Notes under the pieces: generated by a model
Told to the model about the DNA's origin: nothing
Databases searched by the model: none
What the model saw: the letters and a program-made list of their open reading frames with translations, nothing else
In this document: positions 9,656 to 17,999 of the stretch, one piece after another
How positions within the stretch are numbered: the first letter of the stretch is position 1
How the letters are laid out: each line of letters begins with the position of its first letter
Assembly (NCBI GenBank): GCA_031401675.1
Contig: JANNRR010000011.1
Location: forward strand, 1-64,000
Direction: 5' to 3'
DNA length: 64,000 nt
DNA from: JANNRR01 sp031401675
GTDB taxonomy: Bacteria > Pseudomonadota > Alphaproteobacteria > Rhodobacterales > Rhodobacteraceae
Position numbers and translations under genes: made by a program

Positions 9656-10407
9656 CCCCGACAGACATGACCCGGAAAGACATGGCCCCGAAAGACATGG
9701 CCCCGATACGCTTTGACCGGTCGGCCCCGCTTGCCCGGCAGCTGTACGAGCTGCTCTTCCGGCGCATCTGCAACTTCGAACTGGCCCCGTTCCAGATGCT
9801 GTCCGAGGCGGCGCTGTCCGAACAGCTTGGCGTCAGCCGCACCCCGGCGCGCGAGGCTCTGGCCCGGTTGGCCGAACAGGGTCTGGTCGATGTCCTGCCG
9901 CAACGCGGCACCCGCGTGGCACCGCTGCGCCTGTCCGACCTCGAGAAATCGCAGTTCATCCGCGAGGCGCTGGAACTGGCGATCCTGCGCTGCACGATGC
10001 AGCTGCCCGACCGTTCCCGCCTGGTCCGCCAGTTGCGCGACGAGGTGACGCTGCAGCGCGCCTACATTCAGGTGGGCGACATCGGGCGGTTCTATGCCTC
10101 CGACGACGCGTTTCACCGCCACATCGCCCGCTTCGCCGGTCGCGATGCGGTGATGGAGGACCTCGCACGGTTCAAAGTCCATATGGACCGCTTTCGCCGC
10201 CTGATGGTGTCAGGTGTCGAGGATCTGGGGCAGGTCCTCATTCAGCATCAGGGCCTCGTTGATGCGATTGCCGCCGGCGACGCCGGCCTGGCGGAAGCCC
10301 GGCTCCTGGAACATCTGCGCCGGATATTTTCCTTCATCGGCGAAGCCCGGTCGCGGTTTCCGCAGCATTTTGACGGGACCGGGCCGCTGGCTCGGACCGG
10401 TGAATGA
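9652..10407 (+). CDS. GntR-family transcriptional regulator (FCD/FadR subfamily)
   Basis: DNA-binding regulator of 251 residues. A winged-helix GntR domain occupies about 20-85 (LSEQLGVSRTPAREALARLAEQGLV). An all-helical FCD ligand domain follows (about 95-230), with the metal-binding style H in DDAFHRHIARFAG. It is the last gene of the importer operon and overlaps the permease stop by ATGA, so it probably senses the imported sugar acid or its product. The first 19 residues are unusual: three in-phase 15-bp repeats (9664-9708) encode DMTRK, DMAPK and DMAPI. They look like a recent small expansion in front of the conserved domain. Confidence 0.92.
   Translation: MTPTDMTRKDMAPKDMAPIRFDRSAPLARQLYELLFRRICNFELAPFQMLSEAALSEQLGVSRTPAREALARLAEQGLVDVLPQRGTRVAPLRLSDLEKSQFIREALELAILRCTMQLPDRSRLVRQLRDEVTLQRAYIQVGDIGRFYASDDAFHRHIARFAGRDAVMEDLARFKVHMDRFRRLMVSGVEDLGQVLIQHQGLVDAIAAGDAGLAEARLLEHLRRIFSFIGEARSRFPQHFDGTGPLARTGE
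9664..9708 (+). repeat. Three 15-bp tandem repeats at the start of the GntR gene
   Basis: Units GACATGACCCGGAAA, GACATGGCCCCGAAA and GACATGGCCCCGATA follow one another without gaps and in frame. Each contains an ATG, so slippage here could change the N-terminal length without breaking the frame. Confidence 0.85.
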
Positions 10408-10659
10408 GGCTGGCCAGGGCTCCAGGCACGGCGCGGGACGGTGTCGGCGAATGCCCGTGCCGGGATGCCGCCAGCCAACGCCTGAGAAGCGTAGATAACA
10501 CCGGCCGCCGCACCCTGCGCCGCTGGCCGGAGGGACCCACCGGCGTCTGGCCCACGTCTGGCCCGCGCACGATCTGCCCACCGCAGTCGCGCCTGCCAAA
10601 GCCGGCCATCCGCCAACTGCCGCGGGCGGCACCGGCGCGCTGAACGGCAGCATCCCACC

Positions 10660-11760
10660 CTAAACCGCCGCGGCAATGCCCCGGGCCAATCCGCCCGCCA
10701 CCAACACCGCAACCGCCGCCGCCACCTGCTCCGCCAGCCGGTCAAGCGCCGCCTCCGACAGGTCCGCCGCCGCCACCACCACCACCGCCGTGCCGTCCGC
10801 CCGTGCCCGCTGCCTGGCGTAGCGCGGATCATAGTGCTGCAGCATCAGGTCCGCCGCCAGCGCCTGAAACTGCCCGCCCCGCGCCATGCCGCGCCAGCCG
10901 TCGATTACCTCGGCCGCATGCAGCGGCTGCAATTGCCGCAGGATGCGGTCCAGTTCCTCCGGATCGGCAATCACGTCGCCGTAGGCCCGCACCAGATAGG
11001 CGGCCCGTGCCGCCAGCGGCGCCTGGATGGTGACCCGAGGCGCCGCCCGCATCGCCGCCCACAGACTGCCCGGCAGCGCCCGGTCGCCGACCTTGCTGCT
11101 TTCGGCCTCGACCACCAGCGGCCGCCCCGGATCAAGCCCGGCCAAAGCCGCCGCCAGCCGCGCCTCAAAGGCTTTCTGCGACGGCTGCCCGCCGCGCCCG
11201 CCGAACAGCGAGCCGCGATGGTTGGCCAGCCCCTCCAGATCGATGACCTGCAGCCCCAGCCCGGCCAGCCGCGCCAGCACCCCGGTCTTGGCGGTGCCGG
11301 TATTGCCGTCCAGCACCACCACCTGGCTCGCGACCGGCTGCTGCAACGCCGCCACCACCAGACCGCGATAGCTCTTGTAGCCGCCCGCCAGCGTCTCGAC
11401 CCGCCAGCCGATCTGGCTCAGGATCGACGCGAACGACCCCGACCGCTGCCCGCCCCGCCAGCAATAGACCAGGGGCCGCCACCCCCCCGGCATTTCGGCC
11501 AGCGCCCCCTCCAGATGCCGCGCCGCATTGCGCGCCACCAGCGCCGCGCCGAGCTTGCGCGCCGTGAACGGATTGATCTGTTTGTAAACCGTGCCGACCC
11601 GGGCCCGCTCGGCATCATCCAGCACCGGCAGCGACATCGCCCCCGGCAGATGATCCTCGGCAAACTCCGCCGGGGCCCGCACGTCGATGATCGCATCGAA
11701 GCCCAACCCGGTTGCCGCAACCGGTCCGAGGTCCCGCAGAGAGGTCAGTGCAAACGCCAT
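10660..11760 (-). CDS. mnmH: tRNA 2-selenouridine synthase
   Basis: The 366-residue protein has an N-terminal rhodanese domain with the active Cys100 in YCWRGGQRS. A P-loop domain follows with Walker A GNTGTAKT (152-159). That combination is diagnostic for MnmH/SelU/YbbB, which converts 2-thiouridine at the wobble position of certain tRNAs to geranylated and then seleno forms using selenophosphate. The start giving MAFALTSLRD is used because homology begins there; an in-frame upstream extension would be low-complexity. No selenophosphate synthase is in the window. The gene is convergent with gntR and faces a recombinase remnant on its 5' side. Confidence 0.93.
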   Translation of the reverse strand: MAFALTSLRDLGPVAATGLGFDAIIDVRAPAEFAEDHLPGAMSLPVLDDAERARVGTVYKQINPFTARKLGAALVARNAARHLEGALAEMPGGWRPLVYCWRGGQRSGSFASILSQIGWRVETLAGGYKSYRGLVVAALQQPVASQVVVLDGNTGTAKTGVLARLAGLGLQVIDLEGLANHRGSLFGGRGGQPSQKAFEARLAAALAGLDPGRPLVVEAESSKVGDRALPGSLWAAMRAAPRVTIQAPLAARAAYLVRAYGDVIADPEELDRILRQLQPLHAAEVIDGWRGMARGGQFQALAADLMLQHYDPRYARQRARADGTAVVVVAAADLSEAALDRLAEQVAAAVAVLVAGGLARGIAAAV

Positions 11761-11808
11761 CCCTCCCCCGTACCGCGCACTGCCGCCAAGCGAAAGCCCC
11801 GCCCCGGC

Positions 11809-11860
11809 TTCACTCTGGCAAAAATATCCCCGGGGTCCGGGGCAGGCAGCCCCGGCACCC
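11809..11860. repeat. Rhodobacteraceae-type intergenic GC-rich repeat
   Basis: A CAAAAATATCCCCGGGG core is followed by GTCCGGGGCAGGCAGCCCCGG, which can fold. Related CAAATATCCCCGCCGG sequences occur at 56191-56217 and, inverted, at 57404-57436. Such elements are often scattered between genes in this family. The function is unknown. Confidence 0.45.
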
Positions 11861-11914
11861 GCCGCTCGCACAGGCCCCGTCCCTGCGCTCCGCCCCATCC
11901 GCGCCGCAGGGCGG

Positions 11915-12475
11915 GGTTACGGGAAATCAATCCCGCGCGCTAAGCTCGAAGGCGATGTTGGCGATCTGATCCGCACGCTGCAGCCTGCACCCGGTCTCTT
12001 CGCCGTCGCACGCGCCCTGTTTGCAGCCGCATGGGACCAACGCCGCGCCCAAGTCGTTGAGGTTGCCCGCTCCGGCCAGCGCCGCATCGTTGAGGTCGAC
12101 AAACAGATTGAAACGCTGCTCTCACGAATTCTCGAAGCATCAAACGCCACTGTCATCCGCAACTACGAGGCGAAGGTCTCCGAACTCGAACGGCAGAAGC
12201 TTGTCTTGGCCGAACAGATGAACAAACAGATCGATCAGCCGGGCAAATTCGCCGAGAGCCTAGAACTCGCGCTTTCCTTACTCTCAAACCCTTGGAAACT
12301 CTTGGAAACAGGTCAAGTTTCCTTGCGCAGAACTGTGCTGAAACTGGCCTTTGCGGACCGTATAAAATACACTCGAAATGAGGGCCCTAGAACACCGGAA
12401 ATAGCATTGCCGTTCAGGACTTTAGCATGTTTTTCAGGGGTCAATATTGGAAATGGTGCTGTGAGAGAGGATTGA
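11915..12475 (+). pseudogene. Large serine recombinase, C-terminal remnant
   Basis: From about 11915 the frame reads YGKSIPRAKLEGD, then a coiled-coil-like stretch (VSELERQKLVLAEQMNKQ), then FADRIKYTRNEG. This matches the region after the zinc ribbon of large serine site-specific recombinases. The catalytic N-terminal domain and the recombinase zinc ribbon are absent, so it is a broken gene. Its 3' end runs into the 3' end of the tRNA-Thr gene on the other strand, suggesting the scar of an integrated element that used or abutted this tRNA. Upstream sequence shows no further recombinase homology. Confidence 0.75.
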
Positions 12476-12528
12476 ACTCTCGACCTCACCCTTACCAAGG
12501 GTGTGCTCTACCACTGAGCTACCACAGC
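12454..12528 (-). tRNA. tRNA-Thr (anticodon GGT)
   Basis: The minus strand reads GCTGTGG ... TCACAGC-A-CCA, with 7-bp acceptor pairing closed by a G-U pair. The D-arm is AGCTCAGTGGTAGAGC, the anticodon stem-loop is CACCC-TTGGTAA-GGGTG, and the T-arm contains GTTCAATCC. The anticodon GGT specifies threonine. CCA is encoded. A serine recombinase remnant touches its 3' end. Confidence 0.96.
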
Positions 12529-12615
12529 CAATTCGTGGCGGGGCAATAGACGCAAAGGCTGCATCGCGCAAGCGCAATCTGGACCCTTGGGTCCGCCTGC
12601 GCTAGACAGGGCCGC

Positions 12616-12870
12616 ATGAGAAAACTGCCCGGCAAACTCACGGAAGTTGACGCGAAACCCGGCGGGGCTCGGCCCGCGCCGTCAAAGGTGGATCTGCAGC
12701 AGGCACGGTTGAAGGCGGCATTGCGGGCCAATCTGCGGCGGCGCAAAGATCAGGCACGGGGACGGGTGCGCGACGGTTCGGGCGACGGATCGGGCGACGG
12801 ATCGGGCATCAACGCGGATGAACCGGCGCAGATAGCGGTGAACGAACCGGACAAACCGGAACAACAATAG
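12616..12870 (+). CDS. Small basic/low-complexity protein upstream of murA
   Basis: An 84-residue protein with a central basic helix ([19 protein letters not shown]) and an acidic C-terminal tail. Small proteins with the same [19 protein letters not shown] segment commonly precede murA in Rhodobacteraceae, so this is probably a real gene although its function is unknown. Residues of the [11 protein letters not shown] stretch come from three 12-bp direct repeats (12772-12807), a probable local expansion. It ends 16 bases before murA and is likely cotranscribed. Confidence 0.65.
   Translation: MRKLPGKLTEVDAKPGGARPAPSKVDLQQARLKAALRANLRRRKDQARGRVRDGSGDGSGDGSGINADEPAQIAVNEPDKPEQQ
12772..12807 (+). 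repeat. Three 12-bp tandem repeats inside the small pre-murA gene
   Basis: GACGGTTCGGGC is followed by two copies of GACGGATCGGGC, in frame and coding for DGSG units. Being a multiple of three, copy-number changes would only lengthen or shorten the linker. Confidence 0.85.
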
Positions 12871-12886
12871 CAAAAGGGGCAAGGGC

Positions 12887-14155
12887 ATGGATTCCATTCT
12901 GGTCAGAGGCGGCGGCGAACTGAAAGGCGCGATTGCGATTGCGGGGGCCAAGAATGCCTGCCTGACGCTGATGCCAGCGACACTGCTCAGCCACGAGCCT
13001 TTGACGCTGACCAATGCCCCGCGCCTGTCCGACATCAGGACCATGACGACGCTGCTGCAATCGCTCGGGGCCGAGGTGACGCAGATGCAGGGCGGCCAGG
13101 TCCTGGCGCTGTCGTCGCACGATATCGACAACCACACCGCCGACTATGATATCGTGCGCAAGATGCGGGCCTCGATCCTGGTGTTGGGGCCGATGCTGGC
13201 CCGTGACGGTCAGGCTGTGGTGTCGCTGCCTGGTGGCTGCGCCATCGGGGCCCGCCCGGTCGATCTACATCTGAAGGCACTGGAAGCGCTGGGGGCAAAA
13301 CTCGACCTGCGCGATGGCTATGTGCATGCCAGCGCCTCCGGCGGGCTCAAGGGCGCGGTGATCGAGTTCCCGTTCGTCTCGGTCGGGGCCACCGAAAACG
13401 CGCTGATGGCGGCAACGCTGGCCAAGGGCACCACCGTGATCCGCATGGCGGCGCGCGAGCCCGAAATTGTCGATCTGGCCCGCTGTCTGCGCAAGATGGG
13501 GGCTGAGATCGAGGGCGAGGGCACCGGCACCATCACCATCGAGGGCGTCACCAGCCTGCACGGGGCCACGCATCCGGTGGTGGCCGACCGCATCGAGCTT
13601 GGCACCTACATGATCGCGCCGGCGATTGCCGGCGGCGAGGTCGAACTGATCGGCGGGCGGCTCGATCTGGTCGGGGCTTTCGTGGCCAAGCTGGAAGCCA
13701 TCGGGGTCGAGGTGACGGAAACCCCGCGCGGGCTGAAGGTGCGCCGGGCCAACGGCCGGGTGCATGCGGTCAATGTAGTCACCGAACCGTTTCCCGGCTT
13801 TCCGACCGACCTGCAGGCCCAGATGATGGCGCTGCTGTGCACGGCGGACGGGGTGTCGGTGCTGGAGGAACGGATTTTCGAAAACCGTTTCATGCATGCC
13901 CCCGAACTGGCCCGGATGGGGGCGCGGATCGAAGTGCACGGCGGTACCGCGACGGTCACCGGGGTGCCGCGACTGCGCGGCGCACCGGTGATGGCAACCG
14001 ATCTGCGTGCCTCGGTCTCGCTGATCCTGGCCGGGCTGGCCGCCGAAGGCGAAACCCTGGTCAGCCGGGTCTATCACCTCGACCGCGGCTATGAACGGGT
14101 CGAGGAAAAGCTGCGGGCCTGCGGTGCCAGCATCGAACGGGTATCGGGCACATGA
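12887..14155 (+). CDS. murA: UDP-N-acetylglucosamine 1-carboxyvinyltransferase
   Basis: The 422-residue protein catalyses the first committed step of peptidoglycan synthesis, transferring enolpyruvate from PEP to UDP-GlcNAc in the cytoplasm. The N terminus has the conserved K22-N23 pair (GAKNACL). The flexible active-site loop carries Cys118 in [16 protein letters not shown], the fosfomycin target residue. Length equals the family norm. Its stop overlaps the start of the DUF2948 gene (ATGA), which opens the conserved housekeeping run. Confidence 0.98.
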   Translation: MDSILVRGGGELKGAIAIAGAKNACLTLMPATLLSHEPLTLTNAPRLSDIRTMTTLLQSLGAEVTQMQGGQVLALSSHDIDNHTADYDIVRKMRASILVLGPMLARDGQAVVSLPGGCAIGARPVDLHLKALEALGAKLDLRDGYVHASASGGLKGAVIEFPFVSVGATENALMAATLAKGTTVIRMAAREPEIVDLARCLRKMGAEIEGEGTGTITIEGVTSLHGATHPVVADRIELGTYMIAPAIAGGEVELIGGRLDLVGAFVAKLEAIGVEVTETPRGLKVRRANGRVHAVNVVTEPFPGFPTDLQAQMMALLCTADGVSVLEERIFENRFMHAPELARMGARIEVHGGTATVTGVPRLRGAPVMATDLRASVSLILAGLAAEGETLVSRVYHLDRGYERVEEKLRACGASIERVSGT

Positions 14156-14628
14156 CCGACGCACGGTTCGAGGATGGGGCCGACCTCGCCCTGGACCTGA
14201 CGGCGCTCGATACCGAGGATCTGGCGGTGATCTCGGCGCTGGTTCAGGATGCGGTGTTGCCGGCAACCGAAATGGTCTGGCACCGCAAACGGCGGCGGCT
14301 TGCGCTGCTTGTGAACCGGTTTCGCTGGGAAGACCGCACAGCCGCCGACCGCGAGGGGCGCGGCTATGAACGCGTCCGCTCGGTGCTGACCATCGCTGAT
14401 GTCGAGAAAGTGACATCTCAGGGCATCAATCGGGCCGACCGCGATCTGATCCTGTCGGTTTTGTCCATCGGGTTCGAGCCGGGCCACGACGGCAGCGGCC
14501 GGGTGGTGCTGACCCTTGCCGGTGACGGTGCCATCGCGGCCTCGGTCGAATGCCTCGGGGTCTCGCTCAAGGATGTCACGCGACCCTACGCGGCGCCGTC
14601 GGGCAAGGCACCGGTCCACCGCGACTGA
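14152..14628 (+). CDS. DUF2948 family protein
   Basis: A 158-residue protein of unknown function. It matches the alphaproteobacterial DUF2948 family by its [16 protein letters not shown] opening, [21 protein letters not shown] core and [16 protein letters not shown] ending. No membrane segments or signal peptide are visible. It is translationally coupled to murA by a 4-bp overlap and is usually found between murA and hisD in this group. Confidence 0.85.
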   Translation: MTDARFEDGADLALDLTALDTEDLAVISALVQDAVLPATEMVWHRKRRRLALLVNRFRWEDRTAADREGRGYERVRSVLTIADVEKVTSQGINRADRDLILSVLSIGFEPGHDGSGRVVLTLAGDGAIAASVECLGVSLKDVTRPYAAPSGKAPVHRD

Positions 14629-14667
14629 AAGCCCCGCTGAACCGACCCAACAAAGGGCAAACCTGTC

Positions 14668-15174
14668 ATGCAGACCCTGCCGCCGACGCTGCGCCGGCTC
14701 CTCCCCGACGACGCCGCCGACTTCCGCACCCTCCGGCTGCAGGCGCTGCAAGACACCCCCTGGGCCTATGGCAGCAGCTATCAGGACTGGGCAGAGGCGC
14801 CGCTGCAACGGTTCGCAGAGCGGCTGCAGGACAGCTATGTGATCGGAGCCTTTGCCGGGCCGCTGGTCGGGGTTGCCGCCTATGACCGGGAACCGGGCGG
14901 CCATGCCCGGCATCGCGGCTGGATCACGGCGGTCTATGTCCGGCCCGACCAGCGCGGGGGCGGCACCGCCCGCACCATGCTGGCCGCCCTGATCGCCGAA
15001 GCAAGGCGCGACGGGCTGCTGCAGCTGGAACTGCAGGTGGCCACCGACAATGATCCCGCCATCCGCTGCTACCTTGCCCTGGGGTTTCAGCCGCACGGCC
15101 TATGCCCGCGCGCCCTGATGGTTCAGGGCCGCTTCATCGACGAGCGGCTTATGGTCCTGCCGCTCGACGCTTGA
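14668..15174 (+). CDS. GNAT-family N-acetyltransferase
   Basis: The 168-residue protein has the GNAT fold. ITAVYVRPDQRGGGTARTML supplies the acetyl-CoA-binding (Q/R)xxGxG/A region (motif A), and TDNDPAIRCYLALGFQPHG is the motif B turn with its conserved aromatic-GF. The substrate is unknown; small-molecule or protein N-acetylation are both possible. It sits between DUF2948 and hisD, 39 bases after the former, and is probably part of the same transcript. Confidence 0.85.
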   Translation: MQTLPPTLRRLLPDDAADFRTLRLQALQDTPWAYGSSYQDWAEAPLQRFAERLQDSYVIGAFAGPLVGVAAYDREPGGHARHRGWITAVYVRPDQRGGGTARTMLAALIAEARRDGLLQLELQVATDNDPAIRCYLALGFQPHGLCPRALMVQGRFIDERLMVLPLDA

Positions 15175-15221
15175 GCCACGCCGCATCCGCCGCTAAGGGT
15201 GGCTGCCCACAGGAGTCTGCC

Positions 15222-16535
15222 ATGCCCGCCCTGATGTCCACCGCCGATCAAGGGTTCGAGCCCGCCTTTCAAGCCCTGCTTGCTGCCAAGCGCGAAGACA
15301 GCCCCGACGTCGATGCCGTGGTCGCCGGCATCATCGCCGACGTAAGAACGCGCGGCGATCAGGCGCTGATCGAGCTGACCGCCCGCTTCGACGACCTGAC
15401 GCTTACCCCTGACACGCTGGCCTTTACCCAAGACGAAATCACGGCAGAATGCGCCAGGGTCAGCCCTGAGGACCGCGCTGCGCTGGAACTGGCGGCAGAA
15501 CGCATCCGGGACTACCACGCCCGGCAAATCCCCGATGATGCGCACTGGACCGACGATGCCGGGGCCACGCTCGGCTGGCGCTGGTCGCCGGTCGCTTCGG
15601 TGGGCATGTATGTGCCGGGCGGGCTTGCCTCCTACCCATCCTCGGTGCTGATGAACGCCATTCCGGCGCAGGTGGCCGGGGTAGCACGGCGGGTGATCTG
15701 CGCGCCGACCCCGGGTGGCATCTGCAACCCGTTGGTGCTACTGGCCGCCCGGCTGGCCGGGGTCGATACCATCTACCGCATCGGCGGGGCGCAGGCGATT
15801 GCGGCGCTGGCCTACGGTACCGAAACCATTCCCGCCGTCGACAAGATCACCGGGCCGGGCAACGCCTACGTCGCCGCCGCCAAACGCCGGGTGTTCGGCA
15901 AAGTCGGAATAGACATGATCGCCGGGCCATCAGAGATTCTGGTGATCGCCGACCGGCACAACGACCCCGACTGGATCGCGCTCGACCTGCTGTCGCAGGC
16001 CGAACACGACGAAAGCGCGCAGTCGATCCTGATCACCGACGATGCCGCCCTTGGCCGCGCCGTGGCGGCGGCAGTAGAACGCAGGCTGCAAACACTGGAC
16101 CGGCGCACCATCGCGGCGGCAAGCTGGCGCGACCATGGCGCGGTGATCGTGGCCCGCGATCTGGCCGAAGCTGCCGCGCTGTCGGACCGCATTGCCCCCG
16201 AACATCTGGAACTGGCGGTCGCCGACCCCGAGGCGCTGGCCGCCCGCATCCGCCACGCCGGCGCGATCTTTCTCGGCCAATGGACGCCGGAAGCCATCGG
16301 CGACTATGTCGGCGGCCCCAACCACGTGCTGCCGACCGCCCGCTCGGCACGGTTTTCCTCGGGCCTGTCGGTGCTCGACTTCCTGAAGCGCACCACCATT
16401 GCCCGGATGACGCCCGAAGCCTTGCGCAGCCTCGGCCCGGCAGCCGAACGGCTGGCCCGCTCCGAAGGGCTGGAGGCGCACGCACTGTCGGTGCGGGCGC
16501 GCCTTGACCAGATGAACCAAGTGAACGGCGACTGA
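15222..16535 (+). CDS. hisD: Histidinol dehydrogenase
   Basis: Zinc-dependent enzyme of 437 residues that oxidises L-histidinol to L-histidine in two NAD-dependent steps, the end of histidine synthesis. Family landmarks are YVPGGLASYPSSVLMNAIPAQVAGV, ITGPGNAYVAAAKRRVFGKVGIDMIAGPSE, and the zinc ligands in LLSQAEHDESAQS and GPNHVLPT. The ATG giving MPALMSTADQ is preceded by AGGAG and is preferred over longer forms. It is followed after one base by the UPF0262 gene, the usual order in Rhodobacterales. Confidence 0.97.
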   Translation: MPALMSTADQGFEPAFQALLAAKREDSPDVDAVVAGIIADVRTRGDQALIELTARFDDLTLTPDTLAFTQDEITAECARVSPEDRAALELAAERIRDYHARQIPDDAHWTDDAGATLGWRWSPVASVGMYVPGGLASYPSSVLMNAIPAQVAGVARRVICAPTPGGICNPLVLLAARLAGVDTIYRIGGAQAIAALAYGTETIPAVDKITGPGNAYVAAAKRRVFGKVGIDMIAGPSEILVIADRHNDPDWIALDLLSQAEHDESAQSILITDDAALGRAVAAAVERRLQTLDRRTIAAASWRDHGAVIVARDLAEAAALSDRIAPEHLELAVADPEALAARIRHAGAIFLGQWTPEAIGDYVGGPNHVLPTARSARFSSGLSVLDFLKRTTIARMTPEALRSLGPAAERLARSEGLEAHALSVRARLDQMNQVNGD

Positions 16536-16536
16536 C

Positions 16537-17010
16537 ATGCGCATCGTCCACATCCAGATCGACGACCGTGGCCTGCCCGCCCCGACCCCGCAGATCGAGC
16601 AGGAACGCCGGGTGGCGATCTTCGACCTGCTGGAAGACAACAGCTTCGTGCTGCCGGGGCGCGAGGACCGGCCGCTGGACCCCGGCCCCTACCGACTCAG
16701 CCTGTCGATCCGCGACGGGCGGCTGGTGTTCGACGTTACCTCGCAAGCGGCGGCGAAAGTGGTGGAGTTTCACCTGTCGCTGGGGCCGTTCCGGCAGGTG
16801 GTCAAGGACTATTTCCAGATCTGCGAAAGCTATTTCGAGGCAGTCAAACGCCTGCCCCCCAGCCAGATCGAGGCCATCGACATGGCCCGGCGCGGCATCC
16901 ACAACGAGGGGGCGCGGGTGCTGCAGGACCGCCTTGACGGCAAGGCGCTTGTCGATGTCGACACCGCACGGCGGCTGTTCACCCTGATCTGCGTGCTGCA
17001 CTGGGGTTAG
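16537..17010 (+). CDS. UPF0262 family protein
   Basis: A 157-residue cytoplasmic protein of unknown function. It is recognised as UPF0262 by its opening MRIVHIQIDD, the ERRVAIFDLLEDNSF segment, QVVKDYFQICESYFEAVKRL and the EAIDMARRGIHNEGA helix. The family is almost confined to alphaproteobacteria and nearly always lies directly after hisD, as here. No catalytic motif is evident. Confidence 0.9.
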   Translation: MRIVHIQIDDRGLPAPTPQIEQERRVAIFDLLEDNSFVLPGREDRPLDPGPYRLSLSIRDGRLVFDVTSQAAAKVVEFHLSLGPFRQVVKDYFQICESYFEAVKRLPPSQIEAIDMARRGIHNEGARVLQDRLDGKALVDVDTARRLFTLICVLHWG

Positions 17011-17012
17011 AC

Positions 17013-17483
17013 GTGACAGCAACCCTGCCCACCTCGGTGCTGTTCTGCTGCGACCACAACGCGGTCCGCTCGCCGATGGCCGAAGGGCTGATGAAGAAAT
17101 TCTTTGGCAAGCGGCTCTACGTCCAGTCTGCCGGCGTCCGCAACGACATGGAGATCGACGGGTTTTCCATTGCCGTCTGCCAGGAACTGGGGATCGAGTT
17201 GTCGCGCCACCGGTCTCGAAGCTTTGACGAGATGCAGGAATGGGGCGATGACCTGTCCGGCTTCGATCTGGTCGTCGCCCTGTCGCCCGCCAGCCAGCGT
17301 CGCGCACTGGACCTGACCCGGTTCGATCACCTGACGGTGGAATACTGGCCGATCCTCGACCCCACCGGTCTCGGCGAAGGCCGCGAGGCGAAACTGGCGG
17401 CCTACCGCCAGGCCCGCGACCAGATCAGGGACCGGATTCTGGACCGGTTCGGGCCACCGGATGTTGCGATGGTGCAGGCCTAG
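17013..17483 (+). CDS. Low-molecular-weight phosphatase family protein
   Basis: The 156-residue protein has the P-loop Cys13-x5-Arg19 (CDHNAVRSP) and the late general-acid Asp in ILDPTG that define LMW protein-tyrosine phosphatases and arsenate-reductase-like relatives. The start is a GTG two bases after the UPF0262 stop; homology begins at once, so no upstream start is expected. Because it belongs to the conserved hisD-infA block, a housekeeping phosphatase role is more likely than arsenate resistance. Confidence 0.88.
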   Translation: MTATLPTSVLFCCDHNAVRSPMAEGLMKKFFGKRLYVQSAGVRNDMEIDGFSIAVCQELGIELSRHRSRSFDEMQEWGDDLSGFDLVVALSPASQRRALDLTRFDHLTVEYWPILDPTGLGEGREAKLAAYRQARDQIRDRILDRFGPPDVAMVQA

Positions 17484-17644
17484 CGGGCCATTTTCCCGGG
17501 CATGGTGCAGGCTCCCGCTCGCGGCCGTCACCCGAATGATCGGTACAATGTGTAACCCAAGTGTCCGGGCAGACATGACAACGTCGGGGATTCAGTTAAT
17601 TTAGTATGAACCGGAAGTGGTTAAGATATTGAAATACAATACAT

Positions 17645-17670
17645 AAAAAATGTCTCAGCGTGGGACGCTC
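17645..17670. repeat. Second copy of the A-run / GTCTCA palindrome
   Basis: AAAAAATGTCTCA-GC-GTGGGACGCTC matches 715-741 nearly base for base (AAAAAAATGTCTCACTGTGAGACGCTC). The imperfect palindrome is GTCTCAGCGTGGGAC (17652-17666). Here it lies in the roughly 300-bp gap before infA, with no leftward gene to terminate. A dispersed element or regulatory site is therefore as likely as a terminator. Nothing else recognisable is in this gap. Confidence 0.5.
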
Positions 17671-17780
17671 ACCTCCACCCCCGGCCCGGCCCCCGCATTA
17701 TCCCCCTTGAAAAACCCCTCCGCCCGGCGCATGCAAGGGCCGCACCCGTGAACCAGCGGGGCGTTTCCATTGGAGTGACC

Positions 17781-17999
17781 ATGGCCAAAGAAGAACTGCT
17801 CGAATTTCCCGGGACCGTAAAGGAGCTGCTGCCCAATGCGACGTTCCGGGTCGAGCTGGAAAACGGCCATGAAATCATCGCCCATACCGCAGGCAAGATG
17901 CGCAAGAACCGGATCAGGGTGCTGGCCGGCGACAAGGTACAGGTTGAAATGACGCCCTACGATCTGACCAAGGGCCGGATCAACTACCGGTTCAAGTGA
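17781..17999 (+). CDS. infA: Translation initiation factor IF-1
   Basis: Seventy-two residues, exactly the usual length, forming a single S1/OB-fold: [35 protein letters not shown] and the closing [10 protein letters not shown]-1 occupies the ribosomal A site during initiation. An in-frame upstream extension is discarded because the family starts at this ATG. The stop overlaps the GTG start of maf, linking the two genes. Confidence 0.98.
   Translation: MAKEELLEFPGTVKELLPNATFRVELENGHEIIAHTAGKMRKNRIRVLAGDKVQVEMTPYDLTKGRINYRFK

Noticed and set aside
17013..17483. Arsenate reductase
   Set aside because: The CX5R P-loop is shared with arsenate reductases, but the gene sits in the conserved hisD-infA housekeeping block and no other ars gene is nearby. 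A general LMW phosphatase is the safer call.
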